This document shows, one piece after another, positions 1 through 12,400 of a DNA stretch of 64,000 nt (its first letter is position 1; every line of letters begins with the position of its first letter). Position numbers and translations under genes: made by a program. The notes beneath the pieces were generated by a model. The model did no database searches. It was not told where the DNA came from and worked only from the letters and a program-made list of their open reading frames with translations. Source of the DNA: Kuschelorhynchus macadamiae (lineage: Eukaryota; Arthropoda; Insecta; Coleoptera; Curculionidae); contig JAUTXW010002186.1 of the NCBI GenBank assembly GCA_030620095.1, positions 355,449 to 419,448 on the forward strand, written 5' to 3'.

Positions 1-103
1 GAAATTAGCCGATAGCTTGGACAGAGAGACTAAGGATATGTATAAGTTGACTGTGAGATGTAGCGACGGCAACCAATATACAGACACTGTTGTCACGGTC
101 GAG
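1..103 (+). CDS. ft: Fat-like cadherin, partial internal exon (upstream)
   Basis: This is the 3' part of a coding exon cut by the window edge. It is open from position 2 for 34 codons and ends exactly at a consensus donor (gag|gtaagt, exon end 103). The peptide has the closing half of a cadherin EC repeat: LDRETKDMYKLTV, the LDRE motif with its following beta strand, then a TVVTVE strand. It joins in phase 0 to the exon at 36338, which opens with the calcium-linker motif DTNDNPP, so TVE-VNDTNDNPP is a normal EC-EC boundary. Cadherins of this type are single-pass plasma-membrane proteins; Fat binds Dachsous on neighbouring cells and acts in Hippo signalling and planar polarity. Assignment to Fat rests on my recollection of the Drosophila sequence, not a search. 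Dachsous or another large cadherin is the alternative. The cadherin call itself is firm. Confidence 0.8.
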
Positions 104-576
104 GTAAGTTATTACGCCTTGTACATGGCTGTCATTTCGGTCGTCTCCTTTAACTTTTTTTACGGGTTTATTTGTCACCTAATTTTTTATTAGTTGGCAG
201 TTTATTGATCGTTGCGCAGCAATATAAACTGCTCAACAAACCATTTCAATTTTTAGTTCTTTTTTCGAATGAATTTAACTTTTTTAAAAATCAACTTTTT
301 GCTTTCCACATTATGCGGTAAGAACGAATAAAAAGTTGATAAGGGTGATCAAAAAAGTTATGTAGAAGTTCAAAAAGCTTGAGTGTTTACCATTTTGGTA
401 AAAACAAATTTTACGCATTTTAATACGGTGTACGTTATTGTTAGTTTTTTAATTGCTTCTTGACGGGAGATACACTCCTAGGCATAAAATTTGGGTATAA
501 AAACTTTTATATAATGGCTTAACAGATTTTAACGAACTTTTCAGATGTTATAAACTTGTTTTTAGAAGATCAAAAC
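104..576. other. intronic, nothing recognised
   Basis: AT-rich sequence directly after the splice donor. I see no repeat structure or coding signal. Confidence 0.5.
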
Positions 577-1400
577 ATATGTTCTGGAATGATCTATATG
601 CCAAAAATGCTGTCATGGCAATTTTTTATTTTTATCATTGACATGTCAAAAATATGACATAATCTTTTCTTTTTATTTACGAGCTGGATAATTCGCCTAA
701 AAATTATTTTTGAGGAGAATATGATTCCCCAATTTTGGAGGTATATTGTCAATCCATGTCAAAATGGCGGAGGCCTAAAAAAAGTTCGAAAACGTTTCTA
801 CACAGAAATAAAAAAAACGTGCACCTTTGTGGCAAAAATAACCAAAATAATTTTAACATACTCTGCTTGAGAAAAGCTCTCAAACGATGTTTTCATGAGA
901 AAAAATATCGATTGCGTCATATTTCTAGCATCCGTCGGGCAAATTCTCAAAACTCGATTCTTTGTGGGTTAAAAATTGCTCTCGACATTAACATTAATGT
1001 CTACGTTTTCATCATTTTGGCATCTAATATCACCATTAATAGTCAAATAGTAGACACTTTTAAATATTCAGTGAAAAAATCGTAACAAAAGTCAAGAAAA
1101 TTAAATTGAAACAGATTAGCACCCCGCAACTTATTATGAAAGTGACATGTGCATGATATTTGTTAGCTTGATAAAGAAAGTGTCAAAATAATGTGTTCTG
1201 GAGTGACCTATATGTAAATAATACTTACACATGCCAAATTTTTATTTACAAGCTAGTTACCTCTACTAAATATTAAAAGTTCGAATAGGTTTAACATAGA
1301 AATAAAAAGAATAGCACTTTTGTGTCAAAAATAGCTAAAAATATAAATTTTTACATACTTTCTGAAAAAAGTTCTATCAGTGTTTCGTTGTGTACTTTCT
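577..1400 (+). repeat. direct duplication of an element leader
   Basis: Two diverged copies in the same orientation precede the repeat-protein ORF: about 577-905 and 1187-1400. Shared landmarks in order are gttctgga-tga-ctatatg, atttac-agct, aaagttcgaa, acatagaaataaaaa and caaaaata. The second copy runs directly into the ORF with ATG at 1409. This looks like a duplicated 5' leader of the element that carries that ORF. The open frame at 735-1085 lies in the first copy and shows no protein-like features. Confidence 0.5.
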
Positions 1401-1408
1401 ATAAAAAC

Positions 1409-1906
1409 ATGTCTAGTAGGTATTGTAAGAATAAACCTGGTGACTTTTGTTACATTTGTAGACAGTTCATAGAGAAAAAGTTTAAGAGGAACATTATTGA
1501 TTTTGTAAAAAAAATATATTTTGCTTACAATAAAATGAAACTTGGAGATCAAGATAAACTTTGGACACCACATGTTATCTGCAAGATTTGCGAAGAAGCC
1601 TTGAGAGATTGGTTTAAAGGAACAAGAAAAGCCTTACCGTTTGGAATACCAGTGGTCTGGAGAAAACCTAGAAATCACAGCGATGACTGCTATTTTTGTC
1701 TTTGTGATATTAAAGGTTATAACACAAAATCTCTAAAGTGTATTAACTCTCCCAATCTTCTGTCGGCAATACGACCAGTTCCACACGATGCTGATATACC
1801 TGTACCTATTCCACCTAAAGTATTGCAGTCTAATGTCAAATCCGAATCTTCAACGGATACAGAATCTGACATTTTTGAAGCTATATATGACTATTTTCTC
1901 AATTAG
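1409..1906 (+). pseudogene. repeat-borne Cys-rich protein, N-terminal part
   Basis: An open frame of 165 codons starts at ATG 1409; the frame is open from 1322 but the ATG at 1409 fits the family start MSSRYCKNK. It carries zinc-ligand-like cysteine pairs: CYIC near residue 14, CKIC after WTPHV, and CYFCLCDIKGYN, then IPVPIPPKVL and an acidic Ser-rich tail. I recognise this as a protein found in many copies in arthropod genomes, normally about 500-700 residues and followed by a HNW-DLK-LLGQQSGYTKYPCFLC block. That block is present, broken, downstream. Its class is not known to me; it behaves as part of a mobile element. This copy ends at a stop at 1906 and the protein continues in a shifted frame, so it is a pseudogene. 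Confidence 0.55.
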
Positions 1907-3260
1907 CACCGAATGCTTTAGTCAGAGATTTCGGACTTCCAAAAGATCTTTTTGTGACTTTAGAATCCAGGTTAAGCGAAAGAAATGTACTTGCCCCAGA
2001 AACTATATTTTATTGGTATAGAAATCGTGAGGTTGAATTTGTCGATTACTTCACTACGGCTGGTTCACTTGTATATTGCCTAAACATATCTGAGTTGGTT
2101 ATTCACCTTGGTGCTCCTGAATACAAATCTACCGAGTGGAGACTTTATAGACTCGTGAAAGAGAATCCTTAAAGCTGTTCAACTACAAAATGGCAATTTA
2201 TGTGCATCTGTTCCTGTTGCTCAACCCAACTAAAAGAAAATTACGAAAATCTTGAAGAAATGGTTTTAAGAATAAACTATAAGCAACACAATTTCTTTAG
2301 GCGTAAAGATATTCAACCTAGTATAATAATAATCAGCAAAAAGTGACCCATTAGATGTTGGACATATATTATACAGGGTGTTCCATTTAAAATAACAAAA
2401 CTGATACTTATTTCGTTTATTTCTGATGTGTTTTTCTGGTTAAGCGAGAAAAATTTACTTGCCCCAAAAACTACATTTTATTGGTATAGAAATCGTGAGG
2501 TTGAATTTGTCGATTGCTCCACCGCAGCTGGTTCACTTGTATATTGCCTAAACGTATCTGAGTTGGTTATTCACCTGTGGAGACTTTATAAACTCGTCAA
2601 AAAAAATCCTTAAAGCTGTTCAACTACATAATGGCAATTTATGTGCATCTGTTCCTGTTGCTCATTCAACCCAACTCAAAGAAAATTAGGAAAATCTTGA
2701 AGAAATGCTTTTAAGAATAAACTATAAGCAACACAACTGGATTCTGTGGCGACCTTAAGATTTTAACAATGCTTTTGGGTCAACAATCCGGTTATATCAA
2801 ATACCCATGTTTCTTATGTCAGTAGGACAGCAGAACAAAAGATGACTACTGAACTAAAAAAAACTGACCACCAAAAAAAAATGAACACCGCGCTCCAAAA
2901 ATGTAATTCGGGATGCCTAGTTGACCCCAAGAAATTTTATTACCCCCTCTTCATATAAAATTGAGACTGATGAAACAATTTGTCGAAGCTCTCGATAAAA
3001 ATGGTGGTTGTTTTAAGTACTTGTATGAACCATTTCCGGGTGTTTCTGAAAGTAATGAAATTGAGATGGTTATGCAGGAAAACGAAGAAGAAGCATGAAT
3101 AGCTTTAAAAGAAGTTATAAATAAGTTTCTAGGAAACTACAGAGACCCAGAATTTAAAAATAATGTTGAAAACATGTTGGATAAATTTAAGAAGTTACGC
3201 TGTAATATGATCATAAAAATGCACTTTTTATATGTTCATCTTGACTATTCTCAGGAGTAA
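1907..3260 (+). pseudogene. repeat-borne protein, decayed C-terminal part
   Basis: This continues the protein above through frameshifts and stops. Pieces in order: LSERNVLAPETIFYWYRNRE (about 1969-2172, stop after KENP); a second, partly deleted copy of the same block (about 2437-2613); then GDLK-LLGQQSGY-KYPCFLC (about 2749-2825); IKLRLMKQFVEALDKNG (2962-3098, stop); and FLGNYRDPEFKNNVENML with CNMIIKMHFLYVHLDYSQE (about 3100-3256). The two copies of the FYWYRNRE block are separated by a 130-bp foreign module (2310-2440) that ends exactly where the second copy resumes. Expected downstream parts of the family are missing. Confidence 0.5.
2291..2443 (+). repeat. repeat module shared with 3851-3983
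   Basis: A roughly 130-150 bp module beginning tttctttaggcgtaaagata and containing tatacagggtgttcc and tacttatttcgtttatttc. A near-identical copy lies at 3851-3983 in the same orientation. Here it separates the two partial copies of the repeat-protein block. Confidence 0.6.
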
Positions 3261-3494
3261 GCTTGGAACGTTTTTAACATGTTGTGAATATCTTAGCCAA
3301 GTGAACTAGGATTATATTACATTTTCTGTAAAAAATGAAACCGTTTCTGGAAAACAAAATATTTTTTTATTATTAATAGTAGTACCCTTAAAAAAGATAC
3401 TTCTCGTTAGATGGTCAACAAAGCTAAAAAATTAACGCACTTTCGTTCTTGTTGATGGTTATAAATATACATATATAACGAACCATCCTCTGTA

Positions 3495-4033
3495 CAGGGT
3501 ATTCGGTTATATTTTGAACGGGGTCTAAACGTTTTATTTTTTAAGATATCAAAAAATATTGAATAGAAAAGTTTTAGGATTTTATCTGAATCGCCAGGAT
3601 TCGTTATCAGGAAAAACATAAACATCGGAAATTAACGAATTGAGTAAACACTTTGTTGTCTTAAATGAAACATCCAATATAATATATGTATGTCAAATGG
3701 GTTTCTTCTTGCTAATTATAAACATTTAATTGATACCTTCATCTCTAAAGATACCCGAGAAATAAAAAAAAAACCTTCTATAAGAGGCAGTCTGTTATAT
3801 TGGAGTCGATGGGAGCACATTGCTTTTTATAACAGGGTTTTTCTCAAATTTCTTTAGACGTAAAGATATTCAACCTAGTCTATTAATAATCAGCAAAAAA
3901 GCATACATTATACAGGGTATTCCATTTAAAATAACAAAATTGATACTTATTTCGTTTATTTCTGATGTTTTTTCTGGTAAAGAATCTTAAAAACAGCACG
4001 TAGACCCCATTCAAAATATAACCGAATACCCAG
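3495..4033. mobile_element. TIR element, about 540 bp, TA target
   Basis: The left end (cagggtattcggttatattt) is matched by its reverse complement at the right end (3998-4033), about 36 bp with few mismatches, continuing to ggggtct. TA lies just outside both ends (3493-3494, 4034-4035). The interior holds the second copy of the shared module at 3851-3983. A related left half without a matching right end is present at 37054-37205. TA target and cagggt ends fit a Tc1/mariner-type non-autonomous element. No transposase is encoded. Confidence 0.55.
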
Positions 4034-4041
4034 TACATAAA

Positions 4042-5430
4042 TTGGAAGCATTGGGACCACCTCAAAACACTGTACCTTACTCTTTAGAAGGATTGTCCCT
4101 AAATGTATCTAATTTTATTTTACAAGAAATGGTATTTTCAAATAATTATAAATAAGGCGTTTCGGAAAGGAATATTCAAGTTATAAATAATCTTTCAAAA
4201 TTTGCATTTTTTTTAATTGAATTGAAAATTTACAATCTTAATTTTGTGGGACAAACTAATTTTCCAGTTCAATTGACACTTATTTTAGTCACTTCAATAC
4301 TTTTTATAAAAAAAAAAATTTAAAAAAATTAACAAAAATTGTAAATTTTTCACATTATGAGACTCTTTTAACTTTTTATTATAAAAATGTATTTCGTTTA
4401 ACGTCGCCTTTTAGATAATCCGTCACTTAGGCACCTTCGTCTCGCTTTAAAATTCTGAGAGGACATGAATCAGAAACTCCTAATATAACTCCTCTATTTC
4501 TCTATTAGTAAAACGGTATTTAAAAATTTCAAAATTAATTAAGCTCTCGGCAACAATTCCTTTCATCAAATTAGGCTTTTTTGCATTGTTTCTAAAGTTT
4601 ACTGTCTCCAACAAAGTTTTTGTTAAGTAAGTATACTTTTTACGTAGCCACAAAAACCAAGTTATTAAACTGACAAAAAGCACTATTTCGAAGATATAAG
4701 TACATGGATAGTTTATGATTATCGCTGGCAAAAATAGCTATTAGGAAATTATGCGGATAAACGAAGATATTGCCTAAATATGGATAGTATTAAAGAGCCT
4801 AGATGATTAAAATCATAGCGGTGTAGGCTTGAGACTCATAATTGAGTCTTTACACTCTTATATTCCGAACTTTATTTAACTTCCTCTTCGCTAGGTGTTA
4901 TAATAAACGTCTTCTGCCCAGACGTAACTGGATAATATCTTGCGAAAGTTATTAGGAGATGGGATTACGCGCCATATTAATAAAGGACCGTGTTTGACGT
5001 TTAATGAAATTACAGCATTCAGGTTGTAAAACATGGAAAGGATAGGTTTTCACTTAATAAAATACTGTAATTAAATTAGAGAAATATGTATACATTTTAA
5101 TTCGTTTTAATTCTTGTCGATTAAAACCTATTTGATATTACCATCGTTCTTGGGACTAGACTGTCAGGGACCTTTTCTCCAGTGAGAAAGGGGATAAGAG
5201 GGAGTGGTCTAAGTAAAAAATACTTATTTCCTTAAACATCACTTTGGAAATAAAAACTTGTTAAAAAACTATTTTAAAAGACATGTTTTGTTTAAATAAA
5301 CAAAAACTTGTATTTTTTCAACCCTGATAGATTATGGGATTTACCTCCTTACTGAGCCGTTTGGTTTGTTCTAGGTTTATTCAAATTTATTGTAAAAATA
5401 TATTTGGTATCTTTATGCGAAACAGTATAG
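4042..5430. other. intronic, nothing recognised
   Basis: AT-rich with poly-A and poly-T runs near 4300-4340. No coding relic, TIR pair or tandem array was recognised. Confidence 0.4.
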
Positions 5431-5434
5431 TATA

Positions 5435-6958
5435 CAGGCTGAGTCGGGAGGATCGCCCCAAACTCCAGGAGTGTGTTCTATGAAAGATACTGATTTAAAA
5501 AAAACTCATGTTCTTATTCGATTCTCATTTGTTTTCAACTTACAGCATAAATTAGAATATAAACAAGATCTAACAAATTAACGTCTCAATCATTAGATTT
5601 CATCATATTAAATGTTCAAAAATGCCCCCATTGAGCTCTAAACATTTTCGGCTTCGTCTACGTAGGGCACCTGTTGCTCTTCTAATTGCCTCATGCCTTT
5701 CTTTAATTTCATTTGCAATATTTCTGATACGCTGAATAAGTGCTTCTCGAGTGTCCACTCTCACTTTGTACACTTCATTTTTTAACCAGCCCCATAAATA
5801 GAAATCGAGTGGAGTGAGGTCAGGAGATCTTGGAGGCCAAATAATAGGACCACCGCGCACCGCGACCAATCCAACGCCTTGGAAACCTCCCGTCTAAGTG
5901 TTGCCTGACTTGATGTGCGAAATGTGCTGGAGCTCCATCATGCTGGAAGTACATTTGCCTTCTGATGTTTAGGGGAACATCCTCCAGTAGTCCTTGTAAT
6001 TCATTTTCGAGAAATTCACAATAGTAGTCCCCTGTGAGGCGATATTCCAAAATAAAAGCGCCAATGACATAACTATCTATCATACCACACCATACGTTTA
6101 CCGAGAACCTATGTTGAAAGTTGCTCTCGTCTGTTGCATGCGGATTTTCCTCTGACCAGACATGGCAATTGCGACTATTATTAATACCGTCACGAGTAAA
6201 TGCTGCTTCGTCCGTGAAAAGTATGCGCGATATAAGATGACGATTATTGTCTATCCACCGACAAAACTCCATACGTTTGGCAAAATCTTCTGGCTGTAGG
6301 TGTTGGATTTTTTGTAAGTGGTAAGGATACAAACCTTGGTCGTGGAGCGTATTTATCACTCTTTTTTGTGGAATGTCCAACTGAGCAGCCATTCTGCGTG
6401 AACTGATGGTTGCATCTTCTTCTACTAGGTCCAGAATATTTTCTACTTCTTCTAAAGTTTGTTGAGTAGCTCTTTCAGAAGTTGTGTTGGCACTGGGAAG
6501 TGTTCCGCTTTCGCATAGTTTGTTGAAAACTCTCATAAATACTTTCTTATCAGGATGACGTTGAAATGGGAATCGTTGACGGTATTCTTCAGCAGCAGCT
6601 GTAGCATTCCCATTGCAAAAACCATAAACAAATATCATATTCGCATACTCTAAGTGTGAGTAAAAATTCGGCATTTTGGAATATGTTCAACAGCTCGAAT
6701 TCAAAAATGACACTGACAGGTACGAATTCAAAAATGACACTGACAGGTATAGTACCAGTAAATGGAACATTAACTTATTTTGATTTCTAAGCACCCTATA
6801 ATTATTATGTTGTATGTATGGAATTATGCTTGAAATCTTATTTTTGTTGTAAGTTGAAAACAAATGAAAATCGAATAAGAACATATGAGTTTTTTTAAAT
6901 CAGTATCTTTCATAGAACACACTCCTGGAGTTTGGAGCGATCCTCCCGACTCACCCTG
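5435..6958 (-). mobile_element. mariner-like (DD41D type) element, nearly intact
   Basis: A 1.52 kb element with terminal inverted repeats of about 110 bp (5435-5545 and 6848-6958). The ends are cag-ctgagtcgggaggatcgc in both orientations, and TA duplications flank it at 5433-5434 and 6959-6960. It encodes one transposase on the minus strand. Between the transposase start and the right TIR a 25-bp segment (gaattcaaaaatgacactga with a short tail) is tandemly doubled at about 6699-6748. The TIRs remain more than 90 percent alike by eye, which suggests a fairly recent insertion. Confidence 0.8.
5603..6674 (-). pseudogene. mariner-like transposase, single frameshift
   Basis: This is the IS630-Tc1-mariner transposase that would cut and paste the surrounding element. 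The start ATG is at 6674 (MPNFYSHLEYANM). An N-terminal helix-turn-helix region covers residues 1-110, including the RFPFQRHPDKKVF block. Next come FTDEAAF (Asp about residue 155), VNVWCGM (about 193-198) and HDGAPAHF (Asp about 246). The frame then breaks. The other frame resumes with RSPDLTPLDFYLWGWLKNEVY and ends FEHLI at 5603. The break is a perfect 7-bp tandem duplication (caccgcg twice, 5851-5864). Discounting it, 41 residues lie between the second and third catalytic Asp, the DD41D spacing. All three acidic residues are present, so the duplication is the only visible lesion. Confidence 0.8.
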
Positions 6959-7278
6959 TATATAAATAGTATTTATGTTTTATGTTTAAGAAAATATAGG
7001 GATGTATTTCAATTTTTCCTTTTTTTTTCAATTATTCTAATTTTTGAGAAAAGCGGAAAGAACATGTTTTTTTTTCAAAATTTTCCAGTTCTTTTCAGAA
7101 ATATTTGATCTCTAGTTAGTACCCATTTTACAAAATAAATATTATGGACTATTGACTCAATGTTGTTTCTCAAAACATTGAAACATTAAACATTCAAACA
7201 CATCAAATTAAATTAATTTTTATTCGACTTTAAAAAGGAAGGGGTTTTCAATTCGACCAATTGTATTTTTTATGTATG
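6959..7278. other. spacer between two TIR elements
   Basis: About 320 bp of AT-rich sequence with poly-T runs. Nothing recognised. Confidence 0.4.
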
Positions 7279-7829
7279 TACAGGGTATCCCTTTTTGAGC
7301 ACTTTTGCGGTGTACTTCCCTTATGTTTAGAAACAGAAGGTTTAGGTTTTCGGAACATGTGCTACTTTTTTGTGATATTAAAGATGGCGCCAGCAAAATT
7401 TTCATAGTTCTTTTGGTGTTTGAGATATAGGGAGTTTTCGAAAATGATGCATTTTCAGGCACCTCTCGTATACCAGCTCTCTTGTATCTCATCAAAAAGA
7501 CGAAAACTATTCCTTATATTACTTTTTTCGAAGAATTCATTGCCGCTTTCAGAATAAATATTCGGGATCAGGTCAAAAAGTTATAGGACCATAACTTATT
7601 TTTTCAAATGGGACACCCCGTATATTATTCTTTATATTTATTAGGAATAATGTGAGCTTTTCAAAAATATCTACACGTATGCAGATATTTTGAAAAATAA
7701 GCTCAAAATTCGAGATTTTCTAAAATTTTCTTTTGTATCCAATTAGTAGGTAGTAGGCTATCCCTAAATTGTATCAAAAATAAAATGCATGTAAGTAATT
7801 ATTAGACTAAGGATGTAATACTTTGAAAC

Positions 7830-7834
<5 letters not shown>

Positions 7835-7865
<31 letters not shown>
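7835..7865. repeat. (TA)n microsatellite, about 31 bp
   Basis: An uninterrupted TA dinucleotide run inside the older long-TIR element. Confidence 0.95.
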
Positions 7866-7869
<4 letters not shown>

Positions 7870-7894
7870 TTATATGTTTGCCAAATTCTTTGAG

Positions 7895-8140
7895 CATTAG
7901 ACTTGGATACACCAGTTGTTTCCTCTATTTGCTGGCAAGACAGGATGCGTCACATCTACTTCTTTTCTCTCTCTATCTTGTTTGGTGTATTTTTTAGGAT
8001 GAGGCTGGATAAATGATCCGTGCTCTACTAAATTTGATTTAAGGCGGGCAAATATGTCTAGAAAAGCTTGCCTTCTCTCTGGATATCTAATATGAAGAAA
8101 GAAGACTACTTAGATATTATCCTAACCATAGCGCCCAAAA
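7895..8140 (-). pseudogene. mariner-like transposase N-terminal relic
   Basis: On the minus strand, 7921-8100 is open and reads ...IRYPERRQAFLDIFARL...NLVEHGSFIQPHP.... It is preceded in frame by FGRYG and two stops, and ends shortly after at a stop. The spacing and residues YGRxG...RYPERR...NL...GSF match the helix-turn-helix entry region of insect mariner-like transposases, where YGRCGGN...RYPERRHP is typical, and correspond to the RFPFQRHP region of the protein at 5603-6674. No DDE-domain pieces remain inside this element. Identification is by motif only. Confidence 0.5.
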
Positions 8141-8452
8141 TAGGTTACCTTTGTAAATATAATGCCGAAGCTTCTTAGTGGTTTTTATTATATTGTATGA
8201 AACAAACCAGCATATCATACTTTTCATAATTTTCATATTGCCATTATTGTAAAAAAAGTAAATTAAATATAAGTTAAATAGAAACACCAAAACAACAAAA
8301 ATATTTCACTAATAATCAAAAACTGACAAAACCGCACAAGTTTTTGCTTTTTGTTCCCAACAAATTAGCCATAGCCTACTACCTACTAATGGGACACAAA
8401 AGAAAATTTTAGAAAATCTGAAATTTTGAGCCTGTTTTTCCAAATAACTACA

Positions 8453-9020
8453 AATTTCGTGGGATGAGGTTAATTTTTAATGATCTTGTTTACGCTAAAA
8501 AATTAATAAAATATGAACAAGTGGTAAGATTCATGGACTGACATATTTGAAATATGATATTATTAACTGCAAAGAGGATATATACATTTTTTTATTACTT
8601 ACCTATGGCAGAAATCATTTCACGTCAAATTACAAATTTTGCTTAGATACAAACAGAAAACAACATCATAACCCTCCATGTAGGTTAAAATTAATTTTGC
8701 AGAATGATTATTGCGTCCAGGATCAAAATTCGACGACCTTCACAGAAACATTAATATTAGAAAGGGCAAACAGTTGAGTGAAGGAATTGAAACTTATTAG
8801 TTGATATATATAAAATTTTCGCAACACCCTCGTGGTTTAATGGACAGCGCCTCACACCGTCAGTCCATGATTCTTACCACTTGATCATATTTTTATTCAT
8901 TTCTAGTGTACACAAGATCATTGTAAAAGCTAAAAAATAGCCGAACCATTTAAATTTAAAAAAAAACAAGGATATGAAGTAATTTTGTTTTATTCCTTGT
9001 ATGAACCTCATCCCAAGAAA
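8453..9020. mobile_element. nested inverted-repeat insertion
   Basis: The left arm 8453-8544 (gggatgaggtt ... aatgatcttgt ... tggtaagattcatggactga) reappears as reverse complement in 8863-9020 with extra bases in the right arm. The pair sits precisely where the right TIR of the host element is interrupted, so it is read as an insertion. There is no coding signal; the central 8545-8862 is AT-rich. Confidence 0.45.
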
Positions 9021-9041
9021 TTTCTTTTTCAAAAACAAAAA

Positions 9042-9156
<115 letters not shown>

Positions 9157-9446
9157 GGAAAGCCCACACTATTCCTAATAAATATAAAGGGCATACAGGG
9201 TATCCCATTTAAAAAAATAGGTGGGTGCGATAACTTTTTGACCTGACCCCGTATAGTTAATCTGAAAACGGAACTGAGTTCAAGGGAAAAATTCGTATAA
9301 GAAACAGTTTTTGCCTTTTTGATAAGTTATCAGATGGTTGATATACGAAGGTGTGTTTCAAAATTAAAAATTTTCAAAAACGCTATGTATCTCAAAAACT
9401 AAAAGGGTTATGAAAATTCTGCTGGGAAAATGGGATACCCTCTCTA

Positions 9447-12400
9447 CCATAAATGGGATATTTTCGATATATCGACAACTATCGATGAGTATCCAGATAT
9501 AAAAAATGCTATTATAGATAGGTGAGTTGCTATCGCCTATCGATAAACAAAATCTAATATCGCCCATCCAGAGTACTACAGAAGAATGAAAATGAAAATA
9601 TCCGTAAATCTTTCAGCTGGCCCTGAATTCACTTTGCCATTACGTTACGAGTGTAGCCCACAGGGCAAAGCCAAGAGAATAATGAATTTAATGCAGTGAC
9701 CTTTAGCGATACAAAAATCGACGAGCCAGTGTAATTCATTGCACTGTGCGATTTTTACTGTTACCTAGAGAAAATCGCTCATGAAATAAATCATGCATAG
9801 CATACGTTTATTTTGCTGTCAGTGGCAATGTCAATCGCGAGGATTAAAAAGTTTTGATTTGTGTAAAACGGCGAAGAATTTGAAAATTGAACAACATGTG
9901 CTTGACGATAGCATGTCGGCGTTCCTTTGCTTTTTCACTAGATCGGAATGACCGACAATACGATGTAAAATCAAATATATTTCACTTATGGACGTTCAGT
10001 TTGCTTTTTTCTTCCCGGCATTTAACCTACATTAATTAGAATGGATCGTCATGTTGTTAACCTTGTAATCAGGCTTTTGCGAATTACCATAAGCAAACTA
10101 ATAGGGTATTTGCCTTATTTTTATCATAATGAAAATGTATATGGTATGGAAATGGATTGAATCCAGCTTACATAATTTACAAAACTTCGTGCTATTTGGA
10201 ATTAGAAAACTATAATTCGTTTTGCTATAATTTAATTTCTAATACAGGTTTTTAATCACACGAGAGAAAATAACACTGACGTCAGCGATTTATAGAAAAA
10301 CTGAATTATTGGTAGAAATTGGCAGAAATCTGAAGTCAAATTTATTTGATCACTTTTCGTTTTTGAGCTATTCATCCTCAAATACATAGACTAACCCCTA
10401 TTTCCTTTTCTTTTCTTTCTTGTTTTTTATACAAAAATCACTGGTTTTATATGAATCTAATATAAACATTAATAAAAAGACGTAAAATAATCTTTCTTTT
10501 TATTTTTCTTGTCTTTTTTGTCTGAAAAATTGGAGAACACTAAAAAAACAGCCAAATTTCATATTTTTAGGACTAGCAACTTTTCCTTCATGTTGGGATC
10601 TTCATTTCATGAAAAACCATTAGGCATAGACAAAGCATTGGTCAATTTGTTTATAATATAGATAGGCAACAAATTGATGCTCGTAGTATGTATGTATAGG
10701 AGGTCGAGTTGTAATGTTGTTAAATGTGTATGCAAACCTTGAACAAAAAATATTTATTCAGGAAAGTACATAAACTACAACCATCTATTTGACTTGTTAG
10801 CCTTAATATTCGAGAAAACGGAAAGCTTGCTTGACTTTCCCAATTGGCGGTTATATTAGTGATCTTTTTTAAATATAAATAAGCTGAATTTTCGAATTTT
10901 ACAAGCAGATTTTAGTTTTTATTTTGGCATAACTTTCTTAGATGAATTCATCTACTTAGTTTTGCAAGAGTAAACATGCTAAATACAAATACGCTGGCAG
11001 CATCAATCTGGAATACACTATTATAATATTGATCGATCACCGATAATCTAAAAAGAAACAAACAAACATGAAATATATACTTAAATTAATTCCTAAAATT
11101 TGAATAACTCAAACTCAAAAATGTCAGAATAATGGCAAGCATGTTATTGTTTATATTCCTCATTTCTATGACAACATAGTCAATGTGCTGCCCTCCAACG
11201 AACGTAGTTTGCGTAGAACGAGTACACGAGTTCTGACATATAAGTTAGCAGTGCATGATTAGAGAGAAACATATTATTTCATACAAATTAATCATGGATA
11301 CTTGCAGGTGAATCGGTACCAGTCGGAGTGCAGAGGTACTAGGCATCACCGTTAAAGCCCTAACACAAAAGGCGAATACAACGAAATACATCAAGGCGGA
11401 AAATTAACATTCGGCAGTTTCATACAGAACCAGACAATTTTCATAAAAAAGAAAGAAAGGAAAAGAGGGAAATTGGGATTAGAATATCTAGGAAAATTTG
11501 AGAATAACTCAAAACCAAAAATTGACCGAATACATTTGACTTCGGATTCGTTATTAGAACACCAAAATTACTTATATATCCAAAATCATTAAAATCGGCG
11601 ATGGTGTAAATAAATAAATAATTAACTTTATATTTTTTTTCACCGGTTGAAGAGGTTGTTTTTTCTAATGAGAAATACGAACTACTAGTACTAGGTGATA
11701 CTACACACAATGATGCTATTACTTATTGACACTGAAACTAATTTTGTCCTTTCGACACTCATTCCCTCATCTACAGGTCTTTGTCGTCTAATGCTTTTAA
11801 CCATCTGCTTCTTCTAGGTTCACTTTGTAAAACTAAAACTCTTTAGTGATATATTACGTCATATTTTAACAGCACAATAAGAATAACTCATCTTACTTAT
11901 TGTTACACGATAAATCTTTTGTGTATACCTCTATGACAACCACAAAATAGGGGCTGTTTTGTGATAACAGTGCTGATATTGTTCGAGGTTAAACGCTTTT
12001 GTAGGTTATACTGACTTGGGGATTATAACCTATAAAATTCGGATACAATTTATTGGGTTGCCCAGGTGTACCTTATCTATAAACCTGTGAGGTCGGAGCG
12101 GTTACGTTTAAAAAGCCAAAATTTTTTAAAATAATGCAGAAAAAGCATTTTTTAATACTAAATTAACAACTAACTATCGTTTAAATTATTCTTAAGAAAT
12201 TGCCATGTTCCCTACTGTTTGAATTTAATCTACCTGTTTTTATAATTACGGAAGCCCTGCTCTAACCAATGGCCTCGAAGTACTTTTCCTCAAAATCGTG
12301 AAAAGATCTTTTTACTATTACAAATCACATAAAGTAATCGAATTCCATAAGAAAGTTAAAATCCTTTGCAGTAGCATTGCATATTACACCACGTAATTAT

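Noticed and set aside
735..1085. 116-codon + frame
   Set aside because: It sits in the duplicated non-coding leader of the repeat-protein element. It is Lys/Asn/Ile-rich and has no similarity between the two leader copies in that frame.
8826..8885. tRNA-like word tggtttaatggacagcgcc
   Set aside because: No B-box or cloverleaf could be formed, and the sequence is part of the inverted arm of the nested element.
9459..9545. Cluster of cgat words including tatcgata (DREF/BEAF-like)
   Set aside because: Suggestive of an insulator-type site, but too few and too imperfect to support a call.
10278..10285. Perfect CRE-like tgacgtca
   Set aside because: A single 8-bp word in 64 kb has no weight without conservation or clustering.
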